A stretch of 64,000 nucleotides of DNA from Dichetophora obliterata (Eukaryota; Arthropoda; Insecta; Diptera; Sciomyzidae): contig OY986440.1 in the NCBI GenBank assembly GCA_963920525.1, positions 992,001 to 1,056,000 on the forward strand, in the 5' to 3' direction. Of the stretch, positions 10,381 through 18,211 are shown piece after piece. The notes below the pieces were generated by a model. That model did no database searches. It was not told where the DNA came from and saw only the letters and a program-made list of their open reading frames with translations. Position 1 is the stretch's first letter. Every line of letters begins with the position of its first letter. A program made the translations under genes and the position numbers.

Positions 10381-11958
10381 ATGACACAAAAATTGGCTTT
10401 AGCATTAGATTACTGCAAAATAAGTGATAGAAACGCTGTTCACATTATTTCAGCAGTATTGGAGTCCGTTAATATAGATATTGCGGACTTTATTATCAAC
10501 AGAACTTCCATCCAAGTTGCAAGACAACAATTGCGAAAGGAAAGAGCGAAATTTTTAAGAAGTAATTTTCGGTTGGATGCTTTAGATACCATATGTTTAC
10601 ATTGGGATGGGAAACTATTGCCAGCCTTAACGGGGAATGTTAAAGTCGATAGACTTCCAATTTTAGTTTCGAGTGGAGAATGTGAGCAGCTTTTGGAAGT
10701 ACCAGCACTCTATTCAGGTTCAGGGCGGCACCAGGCCGATGCTATCTATCGTGCAATTTGTGAATGGGGTTTGCAAGAAGAAATCAAATGTTTGGTGTTT
10801 GATACAACAGCGGTCAATACCGGCCGACATAAGGGCACTTGTACGTTGATTGAACACGACTTACAAAGAAAGCTAATGTGGTTACCTTGCCGACACCACA
10901 TTTATGAAGTTGTACTGAGAAGTGTGTTTGAGGAAAAATTTCAAAATCATTCAAGCCCTAACGTAACAATATTTGAAAAATTTAAAAATGCATGGCCAAA
11001 ATTAAGCGTTAACAACTGGCAGCAAGGAATGCAAGATGAAGTGGTAAATAATTATTTGAAAAACAAAAAATCTCGGGTTGTAAGTTTTGTGAACACAATC
11101 TTACAAGAAGTACAACCTAGAGAGGATTATAAGGAGTTACTAGAACTTACCTTGCTATTCCTGGGTGAGAACCTAAACAAACCGCCAAACAGTGTAATAA
11201 TTCGTTCACCGGGTGCTTATCATCATGCGCGTTGGATGGGAAAAGCTATTTACAGCTTGAAAATATATTTGTTCCGTGAAGAGTTTAACTTGACAGAATC
11301 TGAAAGCATTGGACTACGTCAAATTTGCATTTTTATTGTCGCAATATATGTTGAAGCCTGGTTTTCTGCTCCCTTAGCAATACAAGCACCACACACCGAC
11401 TTAAATTTTTTATCAAAATTAAAAGATTTTGAAAATATTGACTTAGGAATCTCGCAGGTTGCCGTCAAAAAATTCAAAAACCATTTATGGTATTTAAATG
11501 GGGAAGCTATTAAATTTGCGTGTTTTGACAACAATGTCGTAGATGCAACGAAAGAAAATATGGTCGCTGCTTTGAATATTGAAAAAGAAAAACAAATTAA
11601 CTTTAACCGCGCCACAATGGGAACACAAACAGTTTCAAAATTCATTAGTGGTGGGCTTGAGCAGTTTGTTTCTTCTCAAACAAGAAATTTTTTTGAGAGA
11701 TTTCAAATTGATACGTCTTTCATGACATTAACTCCGTCCAAATGGCCTGCGCAGGATTGCTATATGACAGCGGTAAAAACATTAAAAAAAATTAGAGTCG
11801 TCAATGATACCGCCGAAAGAGGAGTGAAGTTGATGGAGGAGTATAATAAGCTCTTTACAAGAAATGAAGAGCAAACACAATTTGTACTGCAGGTTGTTAG
11901 CGACTATCGTCGCCGGTTTTCGAACTCTAAGAAATCTACTGTAAGTCAAGAGTTATAA
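10381..11958 (+). CDS. hAT-like transposase (525 codons, start uncertain)
   Basis: This is probably the enzyme that excises and inserts the surrounding element, acting in the nucleus on its terminal repeats. Motif order fits an RNase H-fold hAT-like transposase: D76 in LHWDGKLLP, D141 in FDTTAVNTG with N146 (compare the hAT second-Asp block with Asp and a following Asn), CxxH at 170-173 in PCRHHIYE, RW at 284-285 in HHARWMGKAIY (compare the RW of the hAT insertion domain), and E479 in NDTAERGVKL as the likely last catalytic acid. No C2H2/BED zinc finger is visible. The frame stays open upstream to 10318 (a stop lies at 10315-10317), and the extra residues (for example EPPAKKCRGTKII) look protein-like, so the true start may lie upstream or in a short spliced exon. 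There are no internal stops or frameshifts. Base composition is visibly less AT-rich than the flanks. The sequence is divergent from classical Ac/hobo/Tam3, so the subfamily is unassigned. Confidence 0.85.
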   Translation: MTQKLALALDYCKISDRNAVHIISAVLESVNIDIADFIINRTSIQVARQQLRKERAKFLRSNFRLDALDTICLHWDGKLLPALTGNVKVDRLPILVSSGECEQLLEVPALYSGSGRHQADAIYRAICEWGLQEEIKCLVFDTTAVNTGRHKGTCTLIEHDLQRKLMWLPCRHHIYEVVLRSVFEEKFQNHSSPNVTIFEKFKNAWPKLSVNNWQQGMQDEVVNNYLKNKKSRVVSFVNTILQEVQPREDYKELLELTLLFLGENLNKPPNSVIIRSPGAYHHARWMGKAIYSLKIYLFREEFNLTESESIGLRQICIFIVAIYVEAWFSAPLAIQAPHTDLNFLSKLKDFENIDLGISQVAVKKFKNHLWYLNGEAIKFACFDNNVVDATKENMVAALNIEKEKQINFNRATMGTQTVSKFISGGLEQFVSSQTRNFFERFQIDTSFMTLTPSKWPAQDCYMTAVKTLKKIRVVNDTAERGVKLMEEYNKLFTRNEEQTQFVLQVVSDYRRRFSNSKKSTVSQEL

Positions 11959-11994
11959 ATTTTTTAATATAACTCAATAATTTTGTTTTTGTTT

Positions 11995-12442
11995 AGTTTT
12001 ATTTTGACTATACGTAGTACATGTATGAAATAATTTAATAGACATAAGCTTTTACCGCACATGCTTAAAACAAAAAATTTCCATATAAATATAATTTTGA
12101 TATATATATATAATTTTTGGTATTTTTTTGGTTATTTTCTTCATTTTTTTCTAAAATATTAATTTTAGCAAAAAACTTTCTTTGAGGCTAATGTTTTTGA
12201 CTAAAAGAGCTAAAATATTGCCATATATCATATTCTTGTAAATGGTTTTTTTAAAAAGATACTCTATACCAACAAATTATATTTGAATAAATGGGCTTGA
12301 AGGCCAACTTTGAGGGGCGGGCGACACCCCTAAAACACAACTTATCGCTTTGAAACTTTTTTGTATTTTTTTTTACATAAAACTGAACCGGTTTGGGGGG
12401 AGAGAATATAAGAAATAAAAAAAAAAAATAACGGCCACGCTA
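11995..12442 (-). repeat. Right terminal inverted repeat (448 bp)
   Basis: Inverted partner of 9862-10321, beginning AGTTTTATTTTGAC only 36 bp after the transposase stop codon. It lacks the ~14 extra bases found near the left end and has 12 straight A/T next to TAACGGCC. Because the gene ends just outside the arm, transcription termination and polyadenylation must use sequence in this arm or beyond. Confidence 0.95.
12286..12291 (+). promoter_or_regulatory. Candidate AATAAA polyadenylation signal in the right arm
   Basis: An AATAAA hexamer in TTTGAATAAATGGGC lies about 330 bp after the stop codon. I see no exact hexamer between the stop and this point, although other A-rich near-matches exist. 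In such AT-rich DNA a chance hexamer is likely, so this is only a candidate. Confidence 0.25.
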
Positions 12443-12450
12443 ATCTATAG
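12443..12450. repeat. Right target-site duplication, ATCTATAG
   Basis: Perfect copy of 9854-9861, directly after the CGCTA terminus. The array A unit continues from here as TAAGTAATAAAACTC, the form with the GTAA duplication. Confidence 0.95.
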
Positions 12451-13243
12451 TAAGTAATAAAACTCATTTTCTGTTTGTTTGTTTGTTTGTTTGGCCTTTA
12501 TACAAATCTAAACGGCTCAATGGATTTCTCTCAAACTAGGTATACATATTAAGTACATCCCAACTTAAAATGTTACATACTTAGTTTTTGCTACGCCCCC
12601 TCTGAAATTTTTCAACTAACGGTAATTTCGTTATTATAAAACTTTTTACCATCGGAGATTTTTTTGTATTTAATTTTAAAAAATTTTTGTTATTTTGACA
12701 TCAAAAACATTCACATATCTTCAAAATTGGAGAAATTTTCAGTATAACGACTTTTTCATAAAACATCGTTGCCTAAGAACGAGAAAAAAACGACATGAAA
12801 ATCAAAGTTTGGTCTTTCGATGCAAATATCTCCGCTGTCCATTAATATATTTCATTCAAATTTTTTTTGTTCAAAAGTTCAATAAAATCACTTCACAAAA
12901 ATAGGTTGAACTGTACCGTTAAGTCAGTGTATATATGTTTCATGATTATGTCAAAAAAGGTCCAAAATATTGACTTTTTACTCAAAAAATGACTCAAAAA
13001 TTGTTGTTGTTGTAAAAACGAAATCAATTAAAAATTGCACATCTGGCTACCTTTCATATGACATAGCATTTACTTGCAAAAATTCTTCCAGCTAAGCGCA
13101 AAAATTATTTTACTGTTTTTGTCATCAAAACAACAAGGGTACCCCCTTTGATTTTTTTCGCGAAATTTATTTTTTCCAAAATGTTGTTTCTATATTTTTT
13201 ACAAAAAAGTCAAGTCTCAAAAATAATTTATGTGAAAAAATTA

Positions 13244-13427
13244 ATGGCTAAAAATCTGTTTTTCATACCAGACTATTAATAAGACTTAGTTTTGTGTTAA
13301 AATTCTCTATATAGTTTGAACGTCCCCATATATCTCTAAGAATGCAGTTGTGTGTCTAAAGTAATTACGAACATTTTGGATTATACAAAATTTTCTTTAT
13401 AGTGATCATCTAATAGTGATCATCTAA
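13244..13427. repeat. Alternative array A segment at the end of the array, copy 3
   Basis: A third copy of the variant segment closes array A. It differs from the other two by small substitutions (AATCTGTTTTTC, AATAAGACTTAG) and, before rejoining the canonical unit, runs into junction sequence. Instead of the CATCTACTTATATT duplication it has a different 14-bp duplication, at 13400-13427. It is more diverged than the internal copies, as expected at an array edge. Confidence 0.85.
13400..13427. repeat. 14-bp tandem duplication at the array A/B junction
   Basis: TAGTGATCATCTAA occurs twice in perfect tandem (13400-13413, 13414-13427). The sequence contains the palindrome TGATCA. It overlaps the position where the internal variants instead duplicate CATCTACTTATATT, also 14 bp. 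Confidence 0.95.
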
Positions 13428-13527
13428 TTCGTAATAAATCCCAAACCATACATCCTAGAAGGACGATATTTTCACCAAAATGTTTGTAATCACGACTACT
13501 GCAGTCTTAGAAAAAAATTTTTTGGAA
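13428..13527. other. Single-copy transition between the two satellites
   Basis: About 100 bp seen nowhere else in the window, starting TTCGTAATAAATCCCAAACC. The TAATAAATCCCAA stretch faintly resembles the TTAAGTACATCCCAA where array A variants rejoin the canonical unit, so this may be a decayed continuation of an array A-related copy. No gene or RNA structure is recognised. Confidence 0.7.
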
Positions 13528-15521
13528 TTTTTTCAAGGTCAAAATTAATTTTATCGCTGATTGAACCTTTGTGATTTGCGCTCCACAAAAGTATAATGGC
13601 CGCTTAGGAGAGGCGCAGAGTTGACAATTTTTTAATGATGGCCGCCATGTGGCTTTTGTGAGAGTCGCTATGGAAAAAATATCCGGTTTAATCTGGGGTG
13701 TTTTTTCAAGGTCAAAATTAATTTTATCGCTGATTTCGAATCTAAGGTCAGAATTTTAAAATTCAAGATGGTGGATAGGGTTGCCACCTTTATTTTTTGT
13801 AGTTTGTAGTCATTTATTAGTGTTTAGGGGTCGCTGATTTCGAATCTGAAGTCAGAATTTTAAAATTCAAGATGGTGGATAGGGATGCCACCTTCTTTTT
13901 CTGTAGTTTTGAGAATTCGGGGAAGGCAAAAAAAAAATCATACACAAAATATGGGTCACTGAATCCGAATCCGTCGTCAGAATTTCAAAATTAGAAAGAT
14001 TCGAAATAATAGGGTTGCCACCTAATAATATGTCTTTTTAAGAATTTTAAACGTCATTTATTAGTGTTTAGGGGTCGCTGATTTCGAATCTGAAGTCAGA
14101 ATTTTAAAATTCAAGATGGTGGATAGGGTTGCCACTTTCTTTTTCTGTAGTTTTGAGAATTCGGGGAAGGCAAAAAAAAATCATAGACAAAATATGGGTC
14201 ACTGAATCCGAATCCGTCGTCAGAATTTCAAAATTATAAAATTTCAAAATCATAGGGTTCTCTAGGAATTGGTAATGAGTGTAGGAAGGCATTGAAACTG
14301 GTTTCAAATTTACACAACACTTATACTTCTCATAAACTTTTGCACAACACTGGCCGTTTTTGTGGCTCCTCCTCCTTCCACAAAAGTATAATGGCCGCTT
14401 AGGAGAGGCACAGAGTTGACAATTTTTTAATGATGGCCGCCATGTGGCTTTTGTGAGAGTCGCTATGGAAAAAATATCCGGTTTAATCTGGGGTGTTTTT
14501 TCAAGGTCAAAATTAATTTTATCGCTGATTTCGAATCTAAGGTCAGAATTTTAAAATTCAAGATGGTGGATAGGGTTGCCACCTTTATTTTTTGTAGTTT
14601 GTAGTCATTTATTAGTGTTTAGGGGTCGCTGATTTCGNNNNNNNNNNNNNNNNNNNNNNNNNNNNNNNNNNNNNNNNNNNNNNNNNNNNNNNNNNNNNNN
14701 NNNNNNNNNNNNNNNNNNNNNNNNNNNNNNNNNNNNNNNNNNNNNNNNNNNNNNNNNNNNNNNNNNNNNNNNNNNNNNNNNNNNNNNNNNNNNNNNNNNN
14801 NNNNNNNNNNNNNNNNNNNNNNNNNNNNNNNNNNNNNTCACTGAATCCGAATCCGTCGTCAGAATTTCAAAATTATAAAATTTCAAAATCATAGGGTTCT
14901 CTAGGAATTGGTAATGAGTGTAGGAAGGCATTGAAACTGGTTTCAAATTTACACAACACTTATACTTCTCATAAACTTTTGCACAACACTGGCTGTTTTT
15001 GTGGCTCCTCCTCCTTCCACAAAAGTATAATGGCCGCTTAGGAGAGGCGCAGAGTTGACAATTTTTTAATGATGGCCGCCATGTGGCTTTTGTGAGAGTC
15101 AGTATGGAAAAAATAGCCGGTTTAATCTGGGGTATTTTTTCAAGGTCAAAATTAATTTTATCGCTGATTTCGAATCTAAGGTCAGAATTTTAAAATTCAA
15201 GATGGTGGATAGGGTTGCCACCTTTATTTTTTGTAGTTTGTAGTCATTTATTAGTGTTTAGGGGTCGCTGATTTCGAATCTGAAGTCAGAATTTTAAAAT
15301 TCAAGATGGCGGATAGGGTTGCCACCTTCTTTTTCTGTAGTTTTGAGAATTCGGGGAAGGCAAAAAAAAAATCATACACAAAATATGGGTCACTGAATCC
15401 GAATCCGTCGTCAGAATTTCAAAATTATAAAATTTCAAAATCATAGGGGTGCCACCTAATAATATGTCCACCTAATAATATTTTAAGAATTTTAAACGTC
15501 ATTTATTAGTGTTTAGGGGTC
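13528..15521. repeat. Degenerate left edge of array B
   Basis: The first units differ from the homogenised interior. At 13557 GCTGATT runs straight into GAACCTTTGTGATTTGCGC, so most of a unit is missing. The unit starting at 14077 has a P-type left part but a Q-type right part (GTCGCTATGG, AATATCCGG, GGGTGTTTTTTC), making it a mosaic. Other private changes include CCACTTTC, ATCATAGACAAA, GAGGCACAG, GGCCGTTTTT and AAAGATTCGAAATAATAGGG. The structure is otherwise a 104-bp block at 13729, a 244-bp block at 13833, then the mosaic P. A gap interrupts it at 14638-14837. Confidence 0.85.
14638..14837. other. Assembly gap of exactly 200 N
   Basis: A round-number run of N, so a scaffolding placeholder rather than a measured length. 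It breaks just after GCTGATTTCG and resumes at TCACTGAATCCG. In intact copies those two marks are separated by 113 bp, or by 113 bp plus whole blocks. In the usual order a 255-bp block should follow the 104-bp block present on the left, so the true missing length is probably 113+255 bp or that plus further units. Confidence 0.99.
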
Positions 15522-16572
15522 GCTGATTTCGAATCTGAAGTCAGAATTTTAAAATTCAAGATGGCGGATAGGGTTGCCACCTTCTTTTTCTGTAGTTTTG
15601 AGAATTCGGGGAAGGCAAAAAAAAAATCATACACAAAATATGGGTCACTGAATCCGAATCCGTCGTCAGAATTTCAAAATTATAAAATTTCAAAATCATA
15701 GGGTTCTCTAGGAATTGGTAATGAGTGTAGGAAGGCATTGAAACTGGTTTCAAATTTACACAACACTTATACTTCTCATAAACTTTTGCACAACACTGGC
15801 TGTTTTTGTGGCTCCTCCTCCTTCCACAAAAGTATAATGGCCGCTTAGGAGAGGCGCAGAGTTGACAATTTTTTAATGATGGCCGCCATGTGGCTTTTGT
15901 GAGAGTCAGTATGGAAAAAATAGCCGGTTTAATCTGGGGTATTTTTTCAAGGTCAAAATTAATTTTATCGCTGATTTCGAATCTAAGGTCAGAATTTTAA
16001 AATTCAAGATGGTGGATAGGGTTGCCACCTTTATTTTTTGTAGTTTGTAGTCATTTATTAGTGTTTAGGGGTCGCTGATTTCGAATCTGAAGTCAGAATT
16101 TTAAAATTCAAGATGGCGGATAGGGTTGCCACCTTCTTTTTCTGTAGTTTTGAGAATTCGGGGAAGGCAAAAAAAAAATCATACACAAAATATGGGTCAC
16201 TGAATCCGAATCCGTCGTCAGAATTTCAAAATTATAAAATTTCAAAATCATAGGGGTGCCACCTAATAATATGTCCACCTAATAATATTTTAAGAATTTT
16301 AAACGTCATTTATTAGTGTTTAGGGGTCGCTGATTTCGAATCTGAAGTCAGAATTTTAAAATTCAAGATGGCGGATAGGGTTGCCACCTTCTTTTTCTGT
16401 AGTTTTGAGAATTCGGGGAAGGCAAAAAAAAAATCATACACAAAATATGGGTCACTGAATCCGAATCCGTCGTCAGAATTTCAAAATTATAAAATTTCAA
16501 AATCATAGGGTTGCCACCTAATAATATGTCTTTTTAAGAATTTTAAACGTCATTTATTAGTGTTTAGGGGTC

Positions 16573-17404
16573 GCTGATTTCGAATCTGAAGTCAGAATTT
16601 TAAAATTCAAGATGGTGGATAGGGTTGCCACCTTGATTTTTTTTATTTTTACGAATTCGGAGCTGGCGCGAACTAAAGGGTAAAAATGGGTCGCTGAATC
16701 CGAATCCGTCGTCAGAATTTCAAAATTATAAAATTTGATTGTCTTTAGGAATTGGTATTGAGTGTAGGAAGGCCTTGAAACTGGTTTCAAATTTAACCAA
16801 CACTGTTACTCTCATAAACTTATGCACAACACTGGCTGTTTTTGTAGCTCCTCCTCCTTTGTGATTTTCGCTCCACAAAAGTAAAATGGCCGCTGAGAGC
16901 TTAGGTTGAGCTGAGAGCTTAGGTTAGAGCGCTGAGGTTGACAATTTTTTAATGATGGCCGCCATGTGGCTTTTGTGAGAGTCGCTATGGAAAAAATATC
17001 CGGTTTAATCTGGGGTGTTTTTTCAAGGTCAAAATTAATTTTATCGCTGATTTCGAATCTAAGGTCAGAATTTTAAAATTCAAGATGGTGGATAGGGTTG
17101 CCACCTTTATTTTTTGTAGTTTGTAGTCATTTATTAGTGTTTAGGGGTCGCTGATTTCGAATCTGAAGTCAGAATTTTAAAATTCAAGATGGCGGATAGG
17201 GTTGCCACCTTCTTTTTCTGTAGTTTTGAGAATTCGGGGAAGGCAAAAAAAAAATCATACACAAAATATGGGTCACTGAATCCGAATCCGTCGTCAGAAT
17301 TTCAAAATTATAAAATTTCAAAATCATAGGGGTGCCACCTAATAATATGTCCACCTAATAATATTTTAAGAATTTTAAACGTCATTTATTAGTGTTTAGG
17401 GGTC
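16573..17404. repeat. Representative Q unit (832 bp)
   Basis: Q differs from P in its first 473 bp. It has GAGCTGGCGCGAACTAAAGGG in place of the GGGGAAGGC plus poly-A tract, a TTTGATTGTCTTTAGG joint, GTTACTCTCATAAAC, and CCTTTGTGATTTTCGCTCC. It also has an 18-bp tandem duplication, GCTGAGAGCTTAGGTTGA, at 16892-16909 and again (last bases TTAG) at 16910-16927, where P has GCTTAGGAGAGGCGCAGAG. The 104- and 255-bp blocks follow at 17046 and 17150 as in P. Seventeen copies are present. The one near 61799 has a private G-to-T change at 61963. Confidence 0.92.
16892..16927. repeat. 18-bp tandem duplication diagnostic of Q units
   Basis: Two head-to-tail copies of GCTGAGAGCTTAGGTT plus two bases. 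The duplication recurs in every Q unit at the same offset and never in P units, so it predates the spread of Q and is a usable marker. Confidence 0.9.
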
Positions 17405-18211
17405 GCTGATTTCGAATCTGAAGTCAGAATTTTAAAATTCAAGATGGCGGATAGGGTTGCCACCTTCTTTTTCTGTAGTTTTGAGAATTCGGGGAAGGCA
17501 AAAAAAAAATCATACACAAAATATGGGTCACTGAATCCGAATCCGTCGTCAGAATTTCAAAATTATAAAATTTCAAAATCATAGGGTTCTCTAGGAATTG
17601 GTAATGAGTGTAGGAAGGCATTGAAACTGGTTTCAAATTTACACAACACTTATACTTCTCATAAACTTTTGCACAACACTGGCTGTTTTTGTGGCTCCTC
17701 CTCCTTCCACAAAAGTATAATGGCCGCTTAGGAGAGGCGCAGAGTTGACAATTTTTTAATGATGGCCGCCATGTGGCTTTTGTGAGAGTCAGTATGGAAA
17801 AAATAGCCGGTTTAATCTGGGGTATTTTTTCAAGGTCAAAATTAATTTTATCGCTGATTTCGAATCTAAGGTCAGAATTTTAAAATTCAAGATGGTGGAT
17901 AGGGTTGCCACCTTTATTTTTTGTAGTTTGTAGTCATTTATTAGTGTTTAGGGGTCGCTGATTTCGAATCTGAAGTCAGAATTTTAAAATTCAAGATGGC
18001 GGATAGGGTTGCCACCTTCTTTTTCTGTAGTTTTGAGAATTCGGGGAAGGCAAAAAAAAAATCATACACAAAATATGGGTCACTGAATCCGAATCCGTCG
18101 TCAGAATTTCAAAATTATAAAATTTCAAAATCATAGGGGTGCCACCTAATAATATGTCCACCTAATAATATTTTAAGAATTTTAAACGTCATTTATTAGT
18201 GTTTAGGGGTC
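17405..18211. repeat. Representative P1 unit (807 bp)
   Basis: Blocks start at 17405 (448 bp), 17853 (104 bp) and 17957 (255 bp), each opening GCTGATTTCGAATCT. The 448-bp block holds two base monomers and then a 266-bp segment unrelated to the monomer. That segment contains the hairpin TTGAAAC-TG-GTTTCAA and GATGGCCGCCATGTGG. The 255-bp block is two diverged monomers (about 124+131 bp), the second opening TCACTGAATCCGAATCC. Each monomer that opens GCTGATTT has the perfect palindrome GAATTTTAAAATTC. Confidence 0.93.

Larger units (their letters stand above)
9862..12442 (+). mobile_element. Complete hAT-like DNA transposon with long terminal inverted repeats
   Basis: A 2581-bp element sits in one array A unit. 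Its ends are TAGCGTGGCCGTTA and, inverted, TAACGGCCACGCTA. The first five bases fit the YARNG start of hAT elements, and the 8-bp ATCTATAG flanks fit hAT insertion. The array A sequence resumes exactly after the right flank, with the unit otherwise intact. Inside lie a 460-bp left arm, one ORF (10381-11958) and a 448-bp right arm. Arms of this length are unusual, since most hAT elements have arms of a few tens of bases or less. The arms differ by only a few substitutions and indels, so the element is young and may be autonomous. A P-type element also makes 8-bp duplications, but the ends and the protein motifs fit hAT better. Confidence 0.9.
1..13427. repeat. Satellite array A, ~863-bp tandem unit
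   Basis: Head-to-tail copies of one AT-rich unit fill this stretch, apart from a transposon at 9862-12442. Taking the recurring TTGACATCAAAAAC as phase mark, copies fall at 586, 1445 (CTG there), 2329, 3191, 4050, 4912, 5775, 6638, 7501, 8360, 9244 and 12695. Spacings are 859, 884, 862, 859, 862, 863, 863, 863, 859, 884, and 3451 across the transposon. Copies differ by isolated substitutions, a 4-bp GTAA duplication (CTATAGTAAGTAATAA versus CTATAGTAATAA) and homopolymer slips. Two copies inside the array and the last one carry an alternative internal segment. Recurrent landmarks are a KpnI-type GGTACC, the palindrome TTTCGCGAAA and a (TTTG)5 tract. No coding role is supported: the 69-codon frame found in most copies starts at TTG and is lost in some. 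Confidence 0.97.
15522..17404. repeat. P2-Q pair (1883 bp), first homogenised units
   Basis: One 1051-bp P2 (15522-16572) followed by one Q (16573-17404). The same pair recurs from 24144, 28936, 31626, 40248, 50498 and 52381, and at the end of each 6739-bp superblock. Confidence 0.95.

Noticed and set aside
11319..11645. 108-codon minus-strand frame inside the transposase gene
   Set aside because: Antisense shadow of a well-supported coding frame, with no motif of its own.
9862..12442. P-element or Kolobok/piggyBac-type transposon
   Set aside because: The 8-bp duplication excludes the TTAA target classes. P-type termini and a THAP finger are not seen, whereas the TAGCG start and motif order fit hAT better.
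15556..15753. Recurring 65- and 77-codon minus-strand frames in array B
   Set aside because: They start at TTG, are short and low in complexity, run through monomer and non-monomer parts alike, and end at different points in P and Q. They are satellite sequence by-products.
16892..16927. TTAGG pentamers as a remnant of insect telomere repeat
   Set aside because: Only two TTAGG lie 18 bp apart inside a larger tandem duplication, with no TTAGGTTAGG run.
17405..18211. CENP-B box
   Set aside because: I looked for TTCGnnnnAnnCGGG. TTCGGGGAAGGC and TTCGAATCTGAAG do not fit the CGGG half, and no match was seen.
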